From the NCBI RefSeq assembly GCF_001514205.1, contig NZ_KQ948777.1, positions 179,433-243,432 of the forward strand: a stretch of DNA of 64,000 nt. The letters are read 5' to 3'. This stretch comes from Streptomyces griseoruber. Lineage in GTDB: Bacteria > Actinomycetota > Actinomycetes > Streptomycetales > Streptomycetaceae. The position numbers and the translations under genes are program-made. Under the pieces are notes generated by a model. It was not told where the DNA came from. It saw only the letters and a list, made by a program, of their open reading frames with translations, and did no database searches. Below are positions 15,920-25,257 of this stretch, in pieces. Within the stretch, counting starts at the first letter, position 1, and the number at the start of each line of letters is the position of its first letter.

Positions 15920-16692
15920 TCACCTGGCGAGCACTCCGCCGTCCACGGGGAAGTTGCCGCCGGTCACCCACGCCGACTCGTCCGACGCCAGGTACACCGC
16001 GCACCAGGCGATGTCCCGCGGGGTTCCGACCCGGCCCAGCGGGATCCGGGCGAGCAGGGTCTCGCGGGCCGCGCCGTCATGGGCGCCGGCGGACTCCGTG
16101 GCGGGGGTGCGCACCATGCCCGGTGAGATCGTGTTCGCGCGGATGTCCGACGGCCCGCCCTCGACGGCGAGTTGACGGGTCAGACCGAGCACCGCCGACT
16201 TGCCCGCGCAGTGCGCGACCATCCCGAAGGTCCCGCTGCCCCGGAAGGCGTTCACCGAGGCGAAGCTGACGATCGAGCCGCCGCCCGAGGCCGCCAGGTG
16301 CGCCACGCGGCCCGCACGGGCAGGAAGACGACGTCGACCTCGCCGCGGATGGTCGGCGTCCCCTGGGCGCCGAAGTCCATCTCGGCGGTCGTCGCCATGT
16401 GCGGGGCGATCGCGCCGGCGGTCACCAGGACGTCGATCCGTCCGTGCCGCTCGTAGGCCTCGTCGGCGTAGCGCCGGGCGTGGGCCGGGTCCGTCATGTC
16501 GAACGGGGCGAGCATCTCGACGCTCAGCCCCCGGTCGGCGGCCTCCTCGCGGGTGCGTTCGGCCGCGGCCGCGTCGATGTCACAGCCGACCACGGTCGCG
16601 CCCTGCTCCGCGAAGAGCAGGGTGCAGCCCTGGCCGATCCCGGCCCCCGCACCGGTGACGAGAGCGACTTTCCCGGAGAGCCTGCCGGTCAC
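15920..16692 (-). pseudogene. Short-chain dehydrogenase/reductase, frameshifted and lacking catalytic Tyr
   Basis: From the GTG at 16692 the frame gives a classical SDR start (GKVALVTGAGAGIGQG, the NAD(P) motif; later ACDID-like GCDIDAAAA and VLVTAGAIAPH). At about 16306 VRAAW continues sensibly only in another frame as HLAASGGGSIVSFASVNAFRG, to the end VTGGNFPVDGG. One base appears lost. In addition the usual YxxxK is HCAGK: the catalytic Tyr codon is CAC (His). Two independent defects suggest real decay, although a single-base assembly error could explain the frameshift alone. Confidence 0.72.
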
Positions 16693-16751
16693 ATGGACCC
16701 CCGTCTCGTATGTCCGCACGAGACGCGGCGCGACTCGCCCTCCCCTCTTAG

Positions 16752-16759
16752 TGTCGACA
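16752..16759. promoter_or_regulatory. TGTCGACA palindrome upstream of the SDR gene
   Basis: It matches the core of the palindrome at 15103-15114 in front of the GntR gene and lies 60 bp upstream of the SDR start. The rest of the 242-bp gap to htpG contains a GCCTCT-CA-AGAGGC palindrome at 16784-16797 and a possible -10 hexamer TAAAGT at 16901. Confidence 0.4.
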
Positions 16760-16961
16760 GTGTGAGCGGGTCAAGGGGTGTGAGCCTCTCAAGAGGCCAT
16801 TCTGCCGACAGTTGGCCGAGGGTCTCTGGCTCGTGCTCCGACAGCGCGGGCGCCGGGCGCGACCTCGGCCAACACGGAACGCCGCCCGACCCGTCCTTTG
16901 TAAAGTGGCCCTCGTCAGTCCGTTCCAGGAGTCCCCGCAACCCGTGAGGTACACCCGAATC

Positions 16962-18860
16962 ATGACGACCGAAACGTTTGAGTTCCAGGTAGAGGCCCGT
17001 CAGCTTCTCCAGTTGATGATCCACTCGGTCTACTCGAACAAGGACGTCTTCCTGCGCGAGCTCGTCTCCAACGCCTCCGACGCGCTGGACAAGCTGCGCC
17101 TCGCCAAGCTGCGGGACGACGCGCTCGACGCCGACGTCTCCGACCTGCACATCGAGATCGACACCGACGCCGAGGCCCGTACGCTCACCGTGCGGGACAA
17201 CGGGATCGGGATGTCGTACGACGAGGTCGGCCAACTCATCGGCACCATCGCCCACTCCGGCACCGCGGAGTTCGCCAAGGAGCTGCGCGAGGCCCAGGAC
17301 GCGGACAGCGCCGAGGGGCTCATCGGTCAGTTCGGCGTCGGCTTCTACTCCGGGTTCATGGTCGCCGACGAGATGACCCTCGTGACCCGGCACGCCGGCG
17401 AGAGCCACGGCACCCGCTGGTCCTCGCGCGGCGAGGGGACGTACAGCCTGGAGACCGTCGACGACGCGCCGCAGGGCACCTCGGTCACCCTGCACCTCAA
17501 GCCCGCCGACGACGAGGACAAGCTGCACGACTACACCTCCGCCTGGACGATCAGGGACATCGTCAAGCGGTACTCGGACTTCATCACCTGGCCGATCCGT
17601 ACCGTCCCGCGGCAGGGCGAGGACGGCACCGTGCCCGAGGCCGAGACGCTCAACTCGATGAAGGCGCTGTGGGCGCGCTCGCGCGAGGAGGTGTCCGACG
17701 ACGAGTACCACGAGCTGTACAAGCACATCAGCCACGACTGGCGCGAACCGCTGGAGACCATCAGGCTCCAGGCGGAGGGCACCTTCGAGTACCAGGCCCT
17801 GCTGTTCGTGCCCTCGCACGCCCCGCACGACCTCTACACCCAGGGCTACAAGCGCGGTGTGCAGCTGTACGTCAAGCGCGTCTTCATCATGGACGACTGC
17901 GAGGCGCTGCTGCCGTCCTATCTGCGCTTCGTCAAGGGCGTGGTCGACGCGGCGGACCTCTCGCTGAACGTCTCCCGCGAGATCCTTCAGCAGGACCGGC
18001 ACATCCGGATGATGCAGCGCCGGCTGACCAAGAAGCTCCTGTCCACGGTCAAGGAGATGAGGGAGAACGCCCCGGAGCGGTACGCCACGTTCTGGCGGGA
18101 GTTCGGCTCCGTCCTCAAGGAGGGCCTGCTCAGCGACTCCGACAACCGCGAGACCCTGCTCGCCGCCGCGTCGTTCGCCAGCACCCACGCCGAGGACGGA
18201 CTCACCACTCTCACGGCGTACGTGGAGCGGATGAAGGACGGCCAGGAGGACATCTACTACCTGACCGGCGAGTCCCGCGAGAGCATCGAGAACTCCCCGC
18301 ACATGGAGGCGTTCCGCGCCAAGGGCATCGAGGTCCTGCTGCTCACCGACGCCGTCGACGAGGTCTGGGTCGACGTGGTGGGCGAGTTCGAGGGCAAGCG
18401 GCTCAGGTCCGTCGCCAAGGGCGAGGTCGACCTCGACGGCGAGAGCGAGGAACGGGCCGACGGGGAGCGGGAGAAGCAGGGCGAGGAGTACGCCGCCCTG
18501 CTCGGCTGGATGAAGGAGCAACTGGGCGACGACATCAAGGAGGTGCGCCTCTCCGCGCGCCTCACCGTCTCCCCGTCCTGCCTCGTCTCCGACACCGGCG
18601 ACCTCACCCCCGCGCTGGAGAACATGTACCGCGCCATGGGCCAGGAGGTGCCCAAGGCCCAGCGGATCCTCGAACTCAACCCCGGACACCCGCTGGTGCA
18701 GGGGCTGAACAAGGCCTACCAGGAGCGCGAGGACCGTACCGGGCTCGCCGGGACCGCCGAACTGCTGCACGGCCTCGCGGTGCTCGCCGAGGGCGGCCGG
18801 CCGACGGACCCCGGCCGGTTCGTGAAGCTCGTGGCGGAACGTCTGGAGCGCGCGCTCTAG
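16962..18860 (+). CDS. htpG: Molecular chaperone HtpG (Hsp90)
   Basis: 632 residues, close to the E. coli length. The N-terminal GHKL ATPase domain shows [31 protein letters not shown], the DNGIGM motif and [14 protein letters not shown]. The middle domain has the catalytic Arg region ([12 protein letters not shown]). The C-terminal dimerisation domain ends [14 protein letters not shown]. It assists folding and maturation of cytosolic clients. The ATG at 16962 starts the family consensus [13 protein letters not shown] six codons upstream has an AGGAG at some distance and cannot be excluded. No CIRCE or HAIR-type heat-shock operator was recognised upstream. Confidence 0.95.
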
Positions 18861-18878
18861 TCGTCGCCGGGTGATTGC

Positions 18879-18907
18879 GGGCGGGGACGGTGTAGAGGCC
18901 CCCGCCC
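18879..18907 (+). terminator. Probable terminator after htpG
   Basis: GGGCGGGG at 18879-18886 pairs perfectly with CCCCGCCC at 18900-18907 around a 13-base loop, 18 bp after the htpG stop. No U-tract follows, as is usual in streptomycetes. Confidence 0.5.
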
Positions 18908-18944
18908 GGAATCTTCACGGCCCGCACACCGAACATTCTGATTG

Positions 18945-18959
18945 GTTGAGTCAATCAAC
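18945..18959. promoter_or_regulatory. GTTGA-GTCAA-TCAAC inverted repeat before the MFS gene
   Basis: Five-base arms with a five-base spacer, 60 bp upstream of the MFS start and AT-rich for the genome. It may be an operator of an unlinked regulator; no regulator gene adjoins this transporter. Confidence 0.4.
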
Positions 18960-19019
18960 TGGGCCTACGATGCTGGGCAGTTCGTGCTGGAACGCATCCC
19001 CCCACGGAGGCCCCCCGCC

Positions 19020-21368
19020 ATGTCCCACGCGCATCCCACGCCCGCCCGAGCGGGGGCCTCGGCGTCCGCGGAGCCGGGGCAGCCCGCCGCCCGGCGGCCG
19101 GGTCTCGTCGTCGCGGTGCTGGCCTTCGGCGGGATCGTCGTCTCGCTCATGCAGACGCTGGTCATCCCGATCGTCCCCGAACTGCCCGGGCTGCTGGGCG
19201 CGTCGGCCTCGGACGCGACCTGGGCCGTCACCGCCACCCTGCTCGCCGCCGCCGTCGCCACCCCCGTCATGGGACGGCTCGGCGACATGTACGGCAAGCG
19301 CCGCATGCTGCTGGCCGGCCTGGTCATGCTGGTCGCCGGATCCGTCACGGCCGCCCTCAGCGACACCCTCGCCCCGATGGTCGTCGGCCGGGCGCTCCAG
19401 GGCCTCGCCTCGGGTGTCATCCCGCTCGGCATCAGCATCATGCGGGACGAACTCCCCGCCGAGCGGCTCGGCTCGGCCACCGCGCTGATGAGCGCCTCCC
19501 TCGGCGTCGGCGGCGCCCTCGGGCTGCCCGCCGCCGCGCTGATCGCGGACCAGTTCGACTGGCATGCGCTGTTCTGGACGTCCGCCGCGCTGGGCGTGGT
19601 CGCCGCGCTGCTCGTCCCGCTGTACGTGCCCGAGTCGCCGGTGCGCGCCGGCGGACGCTTCGACGTCGTGGGCGCCCTCGGCATGGCGGCCGGGCTGGTC
19701 TGTCTGCTGCTGGGCATCTCCAAGGGCGCCGACTGGGGCTGGGGCAGCGCCACCACGCTCGGGCTGTTCGGCGCGGCGGCCGTGGTGCTCCTCCTGTGGG
19801 GCCTGTTCGAACTCCGCGTCCCACAGCCCCTGGTGGACCTGCGGACCACCGCCCGCCGTCAGGTGCTGGTGACCAACCTCGCCTCCATGGCCTTCGGTTT
19901 CTCCATGTTCGCCATGTCCCTGGTCCTTCCCCAGCTGCTCCAGTTGCCTGAGGCGACGGGCTACGGTCTGGGCAGGTCGCTGCTGGCCGCCGGACTCGTC
20001 ATGGCCCCCACGGGCCTGGTCATGATGGCCACCGCGCCGCTGTCCGCGCTGGTGTCCGGGGCGCGCGGCCCCAAGACGACCCTGATGATCGGTGCCGTGA
20101 TCGTGGCCGCCGGGTACGGGCTGGGCATCGTGCTGACGGACGCCGTCTGGCAGCTCGTCCTGGTCTCCTGCGTCGTCGGCGCCGGCATCGGCTTCGCCTA
20201 CGGCGCCATGCCCGCGCTCGTCATGGGGGCGGTGGACCCTTCCGAGACGGCCGCCGCGAACAGCCTCAACACGCTGATGCGGTCCATCGGCACCTCCACC
20301 GCGAGCGCCGTCGCCGGGGTGATCCTGGCCCGGATGACCACCACCTTCGGCACCGTCGCCCTGCCGTCCGAGAACGGCTTCAAGGTGGTCATGGCGGTGG
20401 GGTCGGGGGCGGCGGTGCTGGCGCTGCTGGTCGCCTCGTTCATCCCCGGGCGGGGGCGCGCGGCGACGGAGCCCGCCCCGGTGACGACCGGGACCGCCGG
20501 GCCCGACGAGCGGGCCGTGGGCGCGGCCGTCGCCGTCCCGCTGGCCCGTGCCGTCGCCGAACTGGTCGCCACGGTGCCGGGGCTCGACGACGGCGAGCCG
20601 GGCGCCGGCGCTCACCCCGTGCGCGGGCAGGTGCGGGGCGCGGAGGGCGCGCCGGTCGCCGGGGCCGCGGTGACCCTGATCTCGCTGGGCGGACGGCAGC
20701 TGGGCCGCGCGGTCACCGCCGCCGACGGCGCCTACGCCCTCCGTGCGCCGGGGGAGGGCACCTATGTGCTGATCACCGCCGCCGACGGTCATCAGCCGCA
20801 GGCGGCGACGGTCCTGGCGGGGGCGGCGCCGGTGACGTACGACGTCCTCCTCGTCGGCAGCAGCGGGCTCGCCGGAGCGGTGCGCTCGGCCGAGAGCGGT
20901 GCTCCGGTCGCCGGGGCGGTCGTGATCGTCACGGATGTGCGCGGAGACGTGCTGGCCAGCGTGCGGACCGACGGCATGGGCGAGTTCGCGGTGACCGACC
21001 TGGTGCCGGGAGCGGTGACCGTCGCCGTCAGCTCGCCCAAGCACCGACCCCTGGCGCTGCCCGTGGAGATCGGCGCCACCGGTCTCACCCGGGTCGACGT
21101 CGAGCTGCGGTTCGGCGCACAGGTCCGGGGAACGGTACGCGGTGCGGGCGCCCCGCTCGGCGACGCCCGGGTGACACTGGTGGACGCCGCCGGGAACGTC
21201 GTCGCCTTCACGACGACCGGCAGCGACGGCGCGTACGCCTTCTCCGACCTGGACGGCGGCCAGTACACGGTGATCGCGACCGGCTACCCGGCCCGTGCGA
21301 CCGGGATCAGCCTCGGCGGCGGTGACGTGGACGACCACGACATCGAACTCGCCCACGCGGGAGAGTAG
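19020..21368 (+). CDS. MFS transporter fused to carboxypeptidase-regulatory-like repeats
   Basis: 782 residues. Residues 25-500 form a 14-helix DHA2-type transporter (LMQTLVIPIVPELPGLL, then GRLGDMYGKRRMLL as motif A). From about residue 532 the chain continues with three immunoglobulin-like CarboxypepD_reg/CnaB-like repeats of about 75-85 residues. Each starts with a V(R)G.V pattern and has GAPVAGA.VTL followed by T..DG.Y.(F/L) turns (VRGQVRGAEGAPVAGAAV, LAGAVRSAESGAPVAGAV, VRGTVRGAGAPLGDARV). The repeats probably face outward and may bind substrate or wall. The ATG at 19020 has GGAGG ten bases before. An in-frame upstream ATG lacks such a site. Confidence 0.88.
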   Translation: MSHAHPTPARAGASASAEPGQPAARRPGLVVAVLAFGGIVVSLMQTLVIPIVPELPGLLGASASDATWAVTATLLAAAVATPVMGRLGDMYGKRRMLLAGLVMLVAGSVTAALSDTLAPMVVGRALQGLASGVIPLGISIMRDELPAERLGSATALMSASLGVGGALGLPAAALIADQFDWHALFWTSAALGVVAALLVPLYVPESPVRAGGRFDVVGALGMAAGLVCLLLGISKGADWGWGSATTLGLFGAAAVVLLLWGLFELRVPQPLVDLRTTARRQVLVTNLASMAFGFSMFAMSLVLPQLLQLPEATGYGLGRSLLAAGLVMAPTGLVMMATAPLSALVSGARGPKTTLMIGAVIVAAGYGLGIVLTDAVWQLVLVSCVVGAGIGFAYGAMPALVMGAVDPSETAAANSLNTLMRSIGTSTASAVAGVILARMTTTFGTVALPSENGFKVVMAVGSGAAVLALLVASFIPGRGRAATEPAPVTTGTAGPDERAVGAAVAVPLARAVAELVATVPGLDDGEPGAGAHPVRGQVRGAEGAPVAGAAVTLISLGGRQLGRAVTAADGAYALRAPGEGTYVLITAADGHQPQAATVLAGAAPVTYDVLLVGSSGLAGAVRSAESGAPVAGAVVIVTDVRGDVLASVRTDGMGEFAVTDLVPGAVTVAVSSPKHRPLALPVEIGATGLTRVDVELRFGAQVRGTVRGAGAPLGDARVTLVDAAGNVVAFTTTGSDGAYAFSDLDGGQYTVIATGYPARATGISLGGGDVDDHDIELAHAGE

Positions 21369-21389
21369 TCCCCGCGCCGCCTCACGAGC

Positions 21390-21422
21390 GGACCGGCATC
21401 CGCCCCACTCGGGTGCCGGTCC
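21390..21422. terminator. Bidirectional terminator hairpin
   Basis: GGACCGGCA at 21390-21398 and TGCCGGTCC at 21414-21422 pair perfectly, with further inner pairs. It lies between the convergent MFS and DeoR genes. Confidence 0.65.
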
Positions 21423-21459
21423 TTCACCCCGGCCGGCACGGACGTCCGCACCGGCCGTC

Positions 21460-22239
21460 TCACACCAGGACGACCCGGATCCCCGCCTCCTCGCACCGCC
21501 GGACCGTCTCCGCGTCCGCCCCCGTGTCCGTGACCAGGGTGTCCACCGCGTCGGCCGCGCAGATCCGGGCGAACGCCCGCCGCCCCAGCTTGCTGGAGTC
21601 GGCGGCCACCACGACCCGCCCGGCGCGCTCGCACAGCATCCGGTCGACGGCCGCCTCGGCCTCGTCGTGCGCGGCGGCACCGTCCCTCGTGTCGAAGGCC
21701 ACCACCCCGAGCACCGCCACATCCAGGGTGATCTGCCCCAGCACCCCGTCGGCCAGCGGCCCGACCAGCTCGTACGACTGCGCCCGCGCCACCCCGCCCG
21801 TCACCACGATCTTGAACTGGGGGCGCACCGCCAGCTCGGTCGCGATGTTCAGGGCGTTGGTGACCACCGTCAGCGCCGGGGTGCCGGACGCCAGATCGGC
21901 GCGCACCGCCAGCGCCCGCGCCACCTCCGTCGTCGTCGTGCCCCCGGTCAGCCCGACCGCCTCGCCCGGCCCGACCAGATCCGCGACCGCCCGCGCGATC
22001 CGCTGCTTCTCGGAGGCACGCCGGGCCGTCTTGTAGCGCAACGGCAGCTCGTACGACACCCCGTGCACCACCGCGCCGCCCCGCGTGCGGACCAGCATCT
22101 GCTGCTCGGCGAGCTGGTCGAGGTCCCGGCGGATGGTCGCCGCCGACACCCCCAGCTCCGCCGCGGCCTCCTCCACGTCCAGCCGGCCCCGCTCGACCAG
22201 CAGCTCCAGCAGCGCCTTCCAGCGGGCGTCGCGTGACAT
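21460..22239 (-). CDS. DeoR family regulator of a sugar-phosphate module
   Basis: 259 residues. The N-terminal DeoR helix-turn-helix reads RWKALLELLVERGRLDVEEAAAELGVSAATIRRDLDQL. The DeoRC sugar-phosphate-binding domain follows, with GLTGGTTTTEVARAL, VVTNALNIATEL, VVTGGVARAQSYELVGPLA and the end motif VVAADSSKLGRRAFARI. The ATG at 22239 has GGAGACGG in front. It is divergent from a SIS isomerase/aldolase pair and should repress it, with a phosphorylated sugar as inducer. The gap between them holds a near-palindrome around GAA-GTTG-TTC. Confidence 0.9.
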   Translation of the reverse strand: MSRDARWKALLELLVERGRLDVEEAAAELGVSAATIRRDLDQLAEQQMLVRTRGGAVVHGVSYELPLRYKTARRASEKQRIARAVADLVGPGEAVGLTGGTTTTEVARALAVRADLASGTPALTVVTNALNIATELAVRPQFKIVVTGGVARAQSYELVGPLADGVLGQITLDVAVLGVVAFDTRDGAAAHDEAEAAVDRMLCERAGRVVVAADSSKLGRRAFARICAADAVDTLVTDTGADAETVRRCEEAGIRVVLV

Positions 22240-22257
22240 GGGCCGTCTCCGTTCGCA

Positions 22258-22279
22258 TGCTTGAAGTTGTTCGAAAGCA
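22258..22279. promoter_or_regulatory. Near-palindrome, candidate DeoR operator
   Basis: Outer arms TGCTT and AAGCA enclose GAAGTTGTTC, itself symmetrical (GAA-GTTG-TTC), in the 84-bp divergent gap. The right half has one extra base, so the symmetry is imperfect. Confidence 0.5.
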
Positions 22280-22323
22280 GGCTCTATCTTGCAGGAACAA
22301 TCACCGTCAGCGGGAGGTGGGGC

Positions 22324-23199
22324 ATGACCCACGTCGAGGACGAGCTGAGGAGCCAGCCGGAGTGCTGGGCACGGGCCGCCGCCGAAGCCGGCCGGTGGGC
22401 GCCGGACCTGCCCCGGCCGGGGGAGCGGGTGGCGATCGTCGGCTGCGGCACCTCCTCCTTCATGGCCCGGGCGGCCGCCGCCCTCCGGGAGGGTGCCGGG
22501 CAGGGCGAGACGGATGCCTTCGCCGCCTCCGAGTTCCCCCGTCACCGCCCCTACGACCGGGTCCTCGCCCTCACCCGCTCCGGCACCACCACCGAGGTGC
22601 TCGACCTCCTCGCCCGCCTCCGGGGCCGTACGCCCACCACCGCCGTCACCGCCGACCCGAGCACCCCGGTCGGGGAGGCGGCCGACCGGGTCGTCGTGCT
22701 CGACCACGCCGACGAACTCTCCGTCGTGCAGACCAGGTTCGCGACCACCGCCCTCACCCTCCTGCGCGCCCACCTCGGTCTGCACCCCGACAGCGCCGTC
22801 GCCGACTGCCGCACCGCGCTCGCCGAGCCGCTGCCCGAAGGGCTCGTGGAATGCGGGCAGTTCACCTTCCTCGGGCGCGGCTGGACCGTGGGCCTGGCGC
22901 ACGAGGCGGCCCTGAAGATGCGCGAGGCCGCGCTCGCCTGGGCGGAGGCGTACCCCGCCATGGAGTACCGGCACGGCCCGATCAGCGTCAGCACCTCCGG
23001 CACGGCCACCTGGATGATCGGCGAGGCGCCCGACGGGCTGGCCCGACAGGTCGGCGACACCGGCGCGCTGTGGGTGCGGGGAGCACTGGACCCCCTCGCC
23101 GAGCTGGTCCGCGCCCAGCGGCTCGCCGTGGCCGTCGCCGCCGCCCGGGGGCTCGACCCGGACCGGCCCCGCCATCTCACCCGCTCCGTGATCCTCTGA
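22324..23199 (+). CDS. SIS-domain sugar-phosphate isomerase/deaminase, AgaS-like
   Basis: 291 residues with two SIS folds. The first has AIVGCGTSSFMARAAAAL and LALTRSGTTTEVLDLL, the phosphosugar-binding loop. The second has FLGRGWTVGLAHEAALKMREAALAWAEAYPAMEYRHGPIS, characteristic of the GlmS C-terminal/AgaS group that isomerises or deaminates amino-sugar 6-phosphates. The ATG at 22324 follows GGGAGGTGGGG. The aldolase gene lies 20 bp downstream, so the two form an operon. AgaS relatives act in N-acetylgalactosamine/galactosamine use, but the real substrate is inferred. Confidence 0.85.
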   Translation: MTHVEDELRSQPECWARAAAEAGRWAPDLPRPGERVAIVGCGTSSFMARAAAALREGAGQGETDAFAASEFPRHRPYDRVLALTRSGTTTEVLDLLARLRGRTPTTAVTADPSTPVGEAADRVVVLDHADELSVVQTRFATTALTLLRAHLGLHPDSAVADCRTALAEPLPEGLVECGQFTFLGRGWTVGLAHEAALKMREAALAWAEAYPAMEYRHGPISVSTSGTATWMIGEAPDGLARQVGDTGALWVRGALDPLAELVRAQRLAVAVAAARGLDPDRPRHLTRSVIL

Positions 23200-23219
23200 C
23201 CGGCCGACCAGGAGCTGCC

Positions 23220-24056
23220 GTGCCCCTCACCACCACCGGCGAGCTGGTCGCCCGCGCCCGCGCGGCCCGTACCGCCGTCCTCGCCTTCAACATCATCACG
23301 CTGGAGCACGTGGAGGCCGTGGCCGCCGGTGCCGAGGCCGCCGGCGCGCCCGTCGTCCTCCAGGTCAGCGAGAACGCCGTCACGTTCCGCCGGGGCCGGC
23401 TGCTCCCGCTGGCCCGGGCCGCCGTCACCGTCGCCGAACAGGCCGCCGTTCCGGTCGCGTTGCACCTCGACCACGTCCGGAGCGACACCCTGCTCCACCA
23501 GGCCGCCGACGCCGGGTTCAGCTCCGTGATGTACGACGCCTCCCGGCTGCCGTACGCCGCGAACCTCGCCGCGACCCGCGCCGCCGTCGACTGGGCGCAC
23601 TCCCGAGGGCTGTGGATCGAGGGCGAGTTGGGGGAGATCGGCGGCAAGGGGGCGCACGCCCCCGGGGCCCGCACCGACCCCGGTCGGGCGCGCGCCTTCG
23701 TCGACGGCTCCGGCGTGGACGCCCTGGCCGTCGCCGTCGGCAGCGTGCACGCCATGACCACCCGCACGGCCACCCTCGACCACGCCCTGCTGGCGCGGCT
23801 CGCCGAGGCCGTCGACGTGCCGCTGGTCCTGCACGGCTCGTCCGGCGTCCCCGACGACCAGCTCACCGCGGCCGTCGCGGGCGGGATCACCAAGGTCAAC
23901 ATCGGCACCGCCCTCAACCAGGCCCTCACCGGTGCGATCCGGGAGTTCCTGGACACCGACCCGGCCGTCGTGGACCCGCGCCGCTACCTGACGGCGGGAC
24001 GCGAGGCGATGGCCCGCACGGTGGAGCGGACCCTGCGCCTGCTCACCCGCGCCTGA
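23220..24056 (+). CDS. Class II sugar-bisphosphate aldolase (KbaY/GatY-like)
   Basis: 278 residues. Zinc-dependent aldolase landmarks: FNIITLEHVEAV, VALHLDHVRS (catalytic Asp and zinc His), EGELGEIGGKGAH (zinc Glu region), VGSVHAM (zinc His), LHGSSGVPDDQL (zinc His and phosphate loop) and GITKVNIGTALNQA. It should cleave a ketose (bis)phosphate into two triose units, most plausibly tagatose-1,6-bisphosphate given the AgaS-like partner. The GTG at 23220 follows AGGAG. The last 14 bp overlap the convergent methyltransferase gene. No sugar kinase or transporter adjoins, so the pathway must be completed elsewhere. Confidence 0.87.
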   Translation: MPLTTTGELVARARAARTAVLAFNIITLEHVEAVAAGAEAAGAPVVLQVSENAVTFRRGRLLPLARAAVTVAEQAAVPVALHLDHVRSDTLLHQAADAGFSSVMYDASRLPYAANLAATRAAVDWAHSRGLWIEGELGEIGGKGAHAPGARTDPGRARAFVDGSGVDALAVAVGSVHAMTTRTATLDHALLARLAEAVDVPLVLHGSSGVPDDQLTAAVAGGITKVNIGTALNQALTGAIREFLDTDPAVVDPRRYLTAGREAMARTVERTLRLLTRA

Positions 24057-25191
24057 CCGCCCTCAGCACCACGAACTTCGGGTCCCCGGCCACCAGCCGG
24101 CAGTTCCCGAACAGCCGCTTCAGCGTCATGTGGTAGCCCAGATGACGGTTGCCCACCACCCACAGCTCCCCGCCCGGCCGCAGCACGCGCCGGGCACCCG
24201 TGAACATCCGCCGGGCCGTCGCGTCCGTGGTCGCCTGGTGGGAGTGGAACGGCGGATTGTTCAGGACGACGTCCACACTGCCGTCCGGCACCCCGGTCAG
24301 CCCGTCCCCGACCCGGAACTCGGCGTGTCCCGGCACCCCGTTGGCCTTGAAGGTCGCCTCCGCCGAGGCCACCGCCTGGAACGACTCGTCGGTGAACAGC
24401 ACCTCGGTCTCCGGGTTGGCCAGCGCCACCGCCGTCCCCACGATCCCGTTGCCGCAGCCCAGGTCCACGACCCTGCGCGGGCCGTCCGTCTCCGGCAGGT
24501 GCTTCAGGAAGAACCGGGTGCCGATGTCCAGCCGGTCGGCGCAGAAGACCCCCGCGTGGTTGACGACCGGGCGGCCCGAGAGCGAACCGACGTCGCCGGG
24601 AAGGTCGTAGAGGTACGGCCACGGGTTCGCGGGGCGCGGCAGCGACGCATCCGGGGCGCAGAAGATCAGCCGCGCCTTCTGCTCGGCCAGCGAGGTCCTG
24701 GTCGGGCCGAGGATCCGCTCGAACAGGCGCAGGGTGGAGGTGTGGATCTCCTTGACCATGCCGGTGCCGATCACCACCGTGCCCGGGTGGACGGCGGGCG
24801 CGAGCCGCAGCAGCTGGTCCTCCAGCAGTGCCAGGCTCTTCGGCACCCTGACCAGGAGCAGGTCGATCCGGTCGGGCACCGGGTCCTGGGTGGTGAGCAG
24901 CCGCACCGTGCCGGGTCCGACACCGGCCCGCGCGAGGTTCACCCGGGTCGCCTCCTGCCCCAGCCAGGAGTCGGTGATCTGCACCGGTTGGTGCGCCGCG
25001 AGCGCCGTGACCAGCGCGCCCCAGCGGTCGCCCAGCACCACGACGGTGCCGGACAGGGGTACAGCCTGCTCCGCGAGATACCGGAGCAGATACGCGTCGG
25101 AGGCGTCCCAGGCACGCAGCCGGTCGCGCGGATCCTCGGGGAAGCGGGCCAGGGCGACCTCGCCCCACGGCGTCGTCATACGGTCGTTCAT
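24043..25191 (-). CDS. RlmG/RsmC-type class I methyltransferase
   Basis: 382 residues with the duplicated layout of the RsmC/RlmG group. An inactive N-terminal Rossmann-like half (VVVLGDRWGALVTALAA) precedes an active C-terminal half. The latter carries the SAM motif VVDLGCGNGIVGTAVAL, the acidic residue in LFTDESFQAV and the NPPFHSH catalytic motif that binds an exocyclic guanine or adenine amine. It probably methylates a guanine N2 in ribosomal RNA (RlmG acts on 23S G1835 in E. coli). ATG at 25191. Confidence 0.87.
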   Translation of the reverse strand: MNDRMTTPWGEVALARFPEDPRDRLRAWDASDAYLLRYLAEQAVPLSGTVVVLGDRWGALVTALAAHQPVQITDSWLGQEATRVNLARAGVGPGTVRLLTTQDPVPDRIDLLLVRVPKSLALLEDQLLRLAPAVHPGTVVIGTGMVKEIHTSTLRLFERILGPTRTSLAEQKARLIFCAPDASLPRPANPWPYLYDLPGDVGSLSGRPVVNHAGVFCADRLDIGTRFFLKHLPETDGPRRVVDLGCGNGIVGTAVALANPETEVLFTDESFQAVASAEATFKANGVPGHAEFRVGDGLTGVPDGSVDVVLNNPPFHSHQATTDATARRMFTGARRVLRPGGELWVVGNRHLGYHMTLKRLFGNCRLVAGDPKFVVLRAVRRG

Positions 25192-25257
25192 GGTGCCCCA
25201 AGGCTAGCCCAGCCGCAGCTCAGACCCGGTGTCGGTACGGTGGGGGAGGATGGCCTC

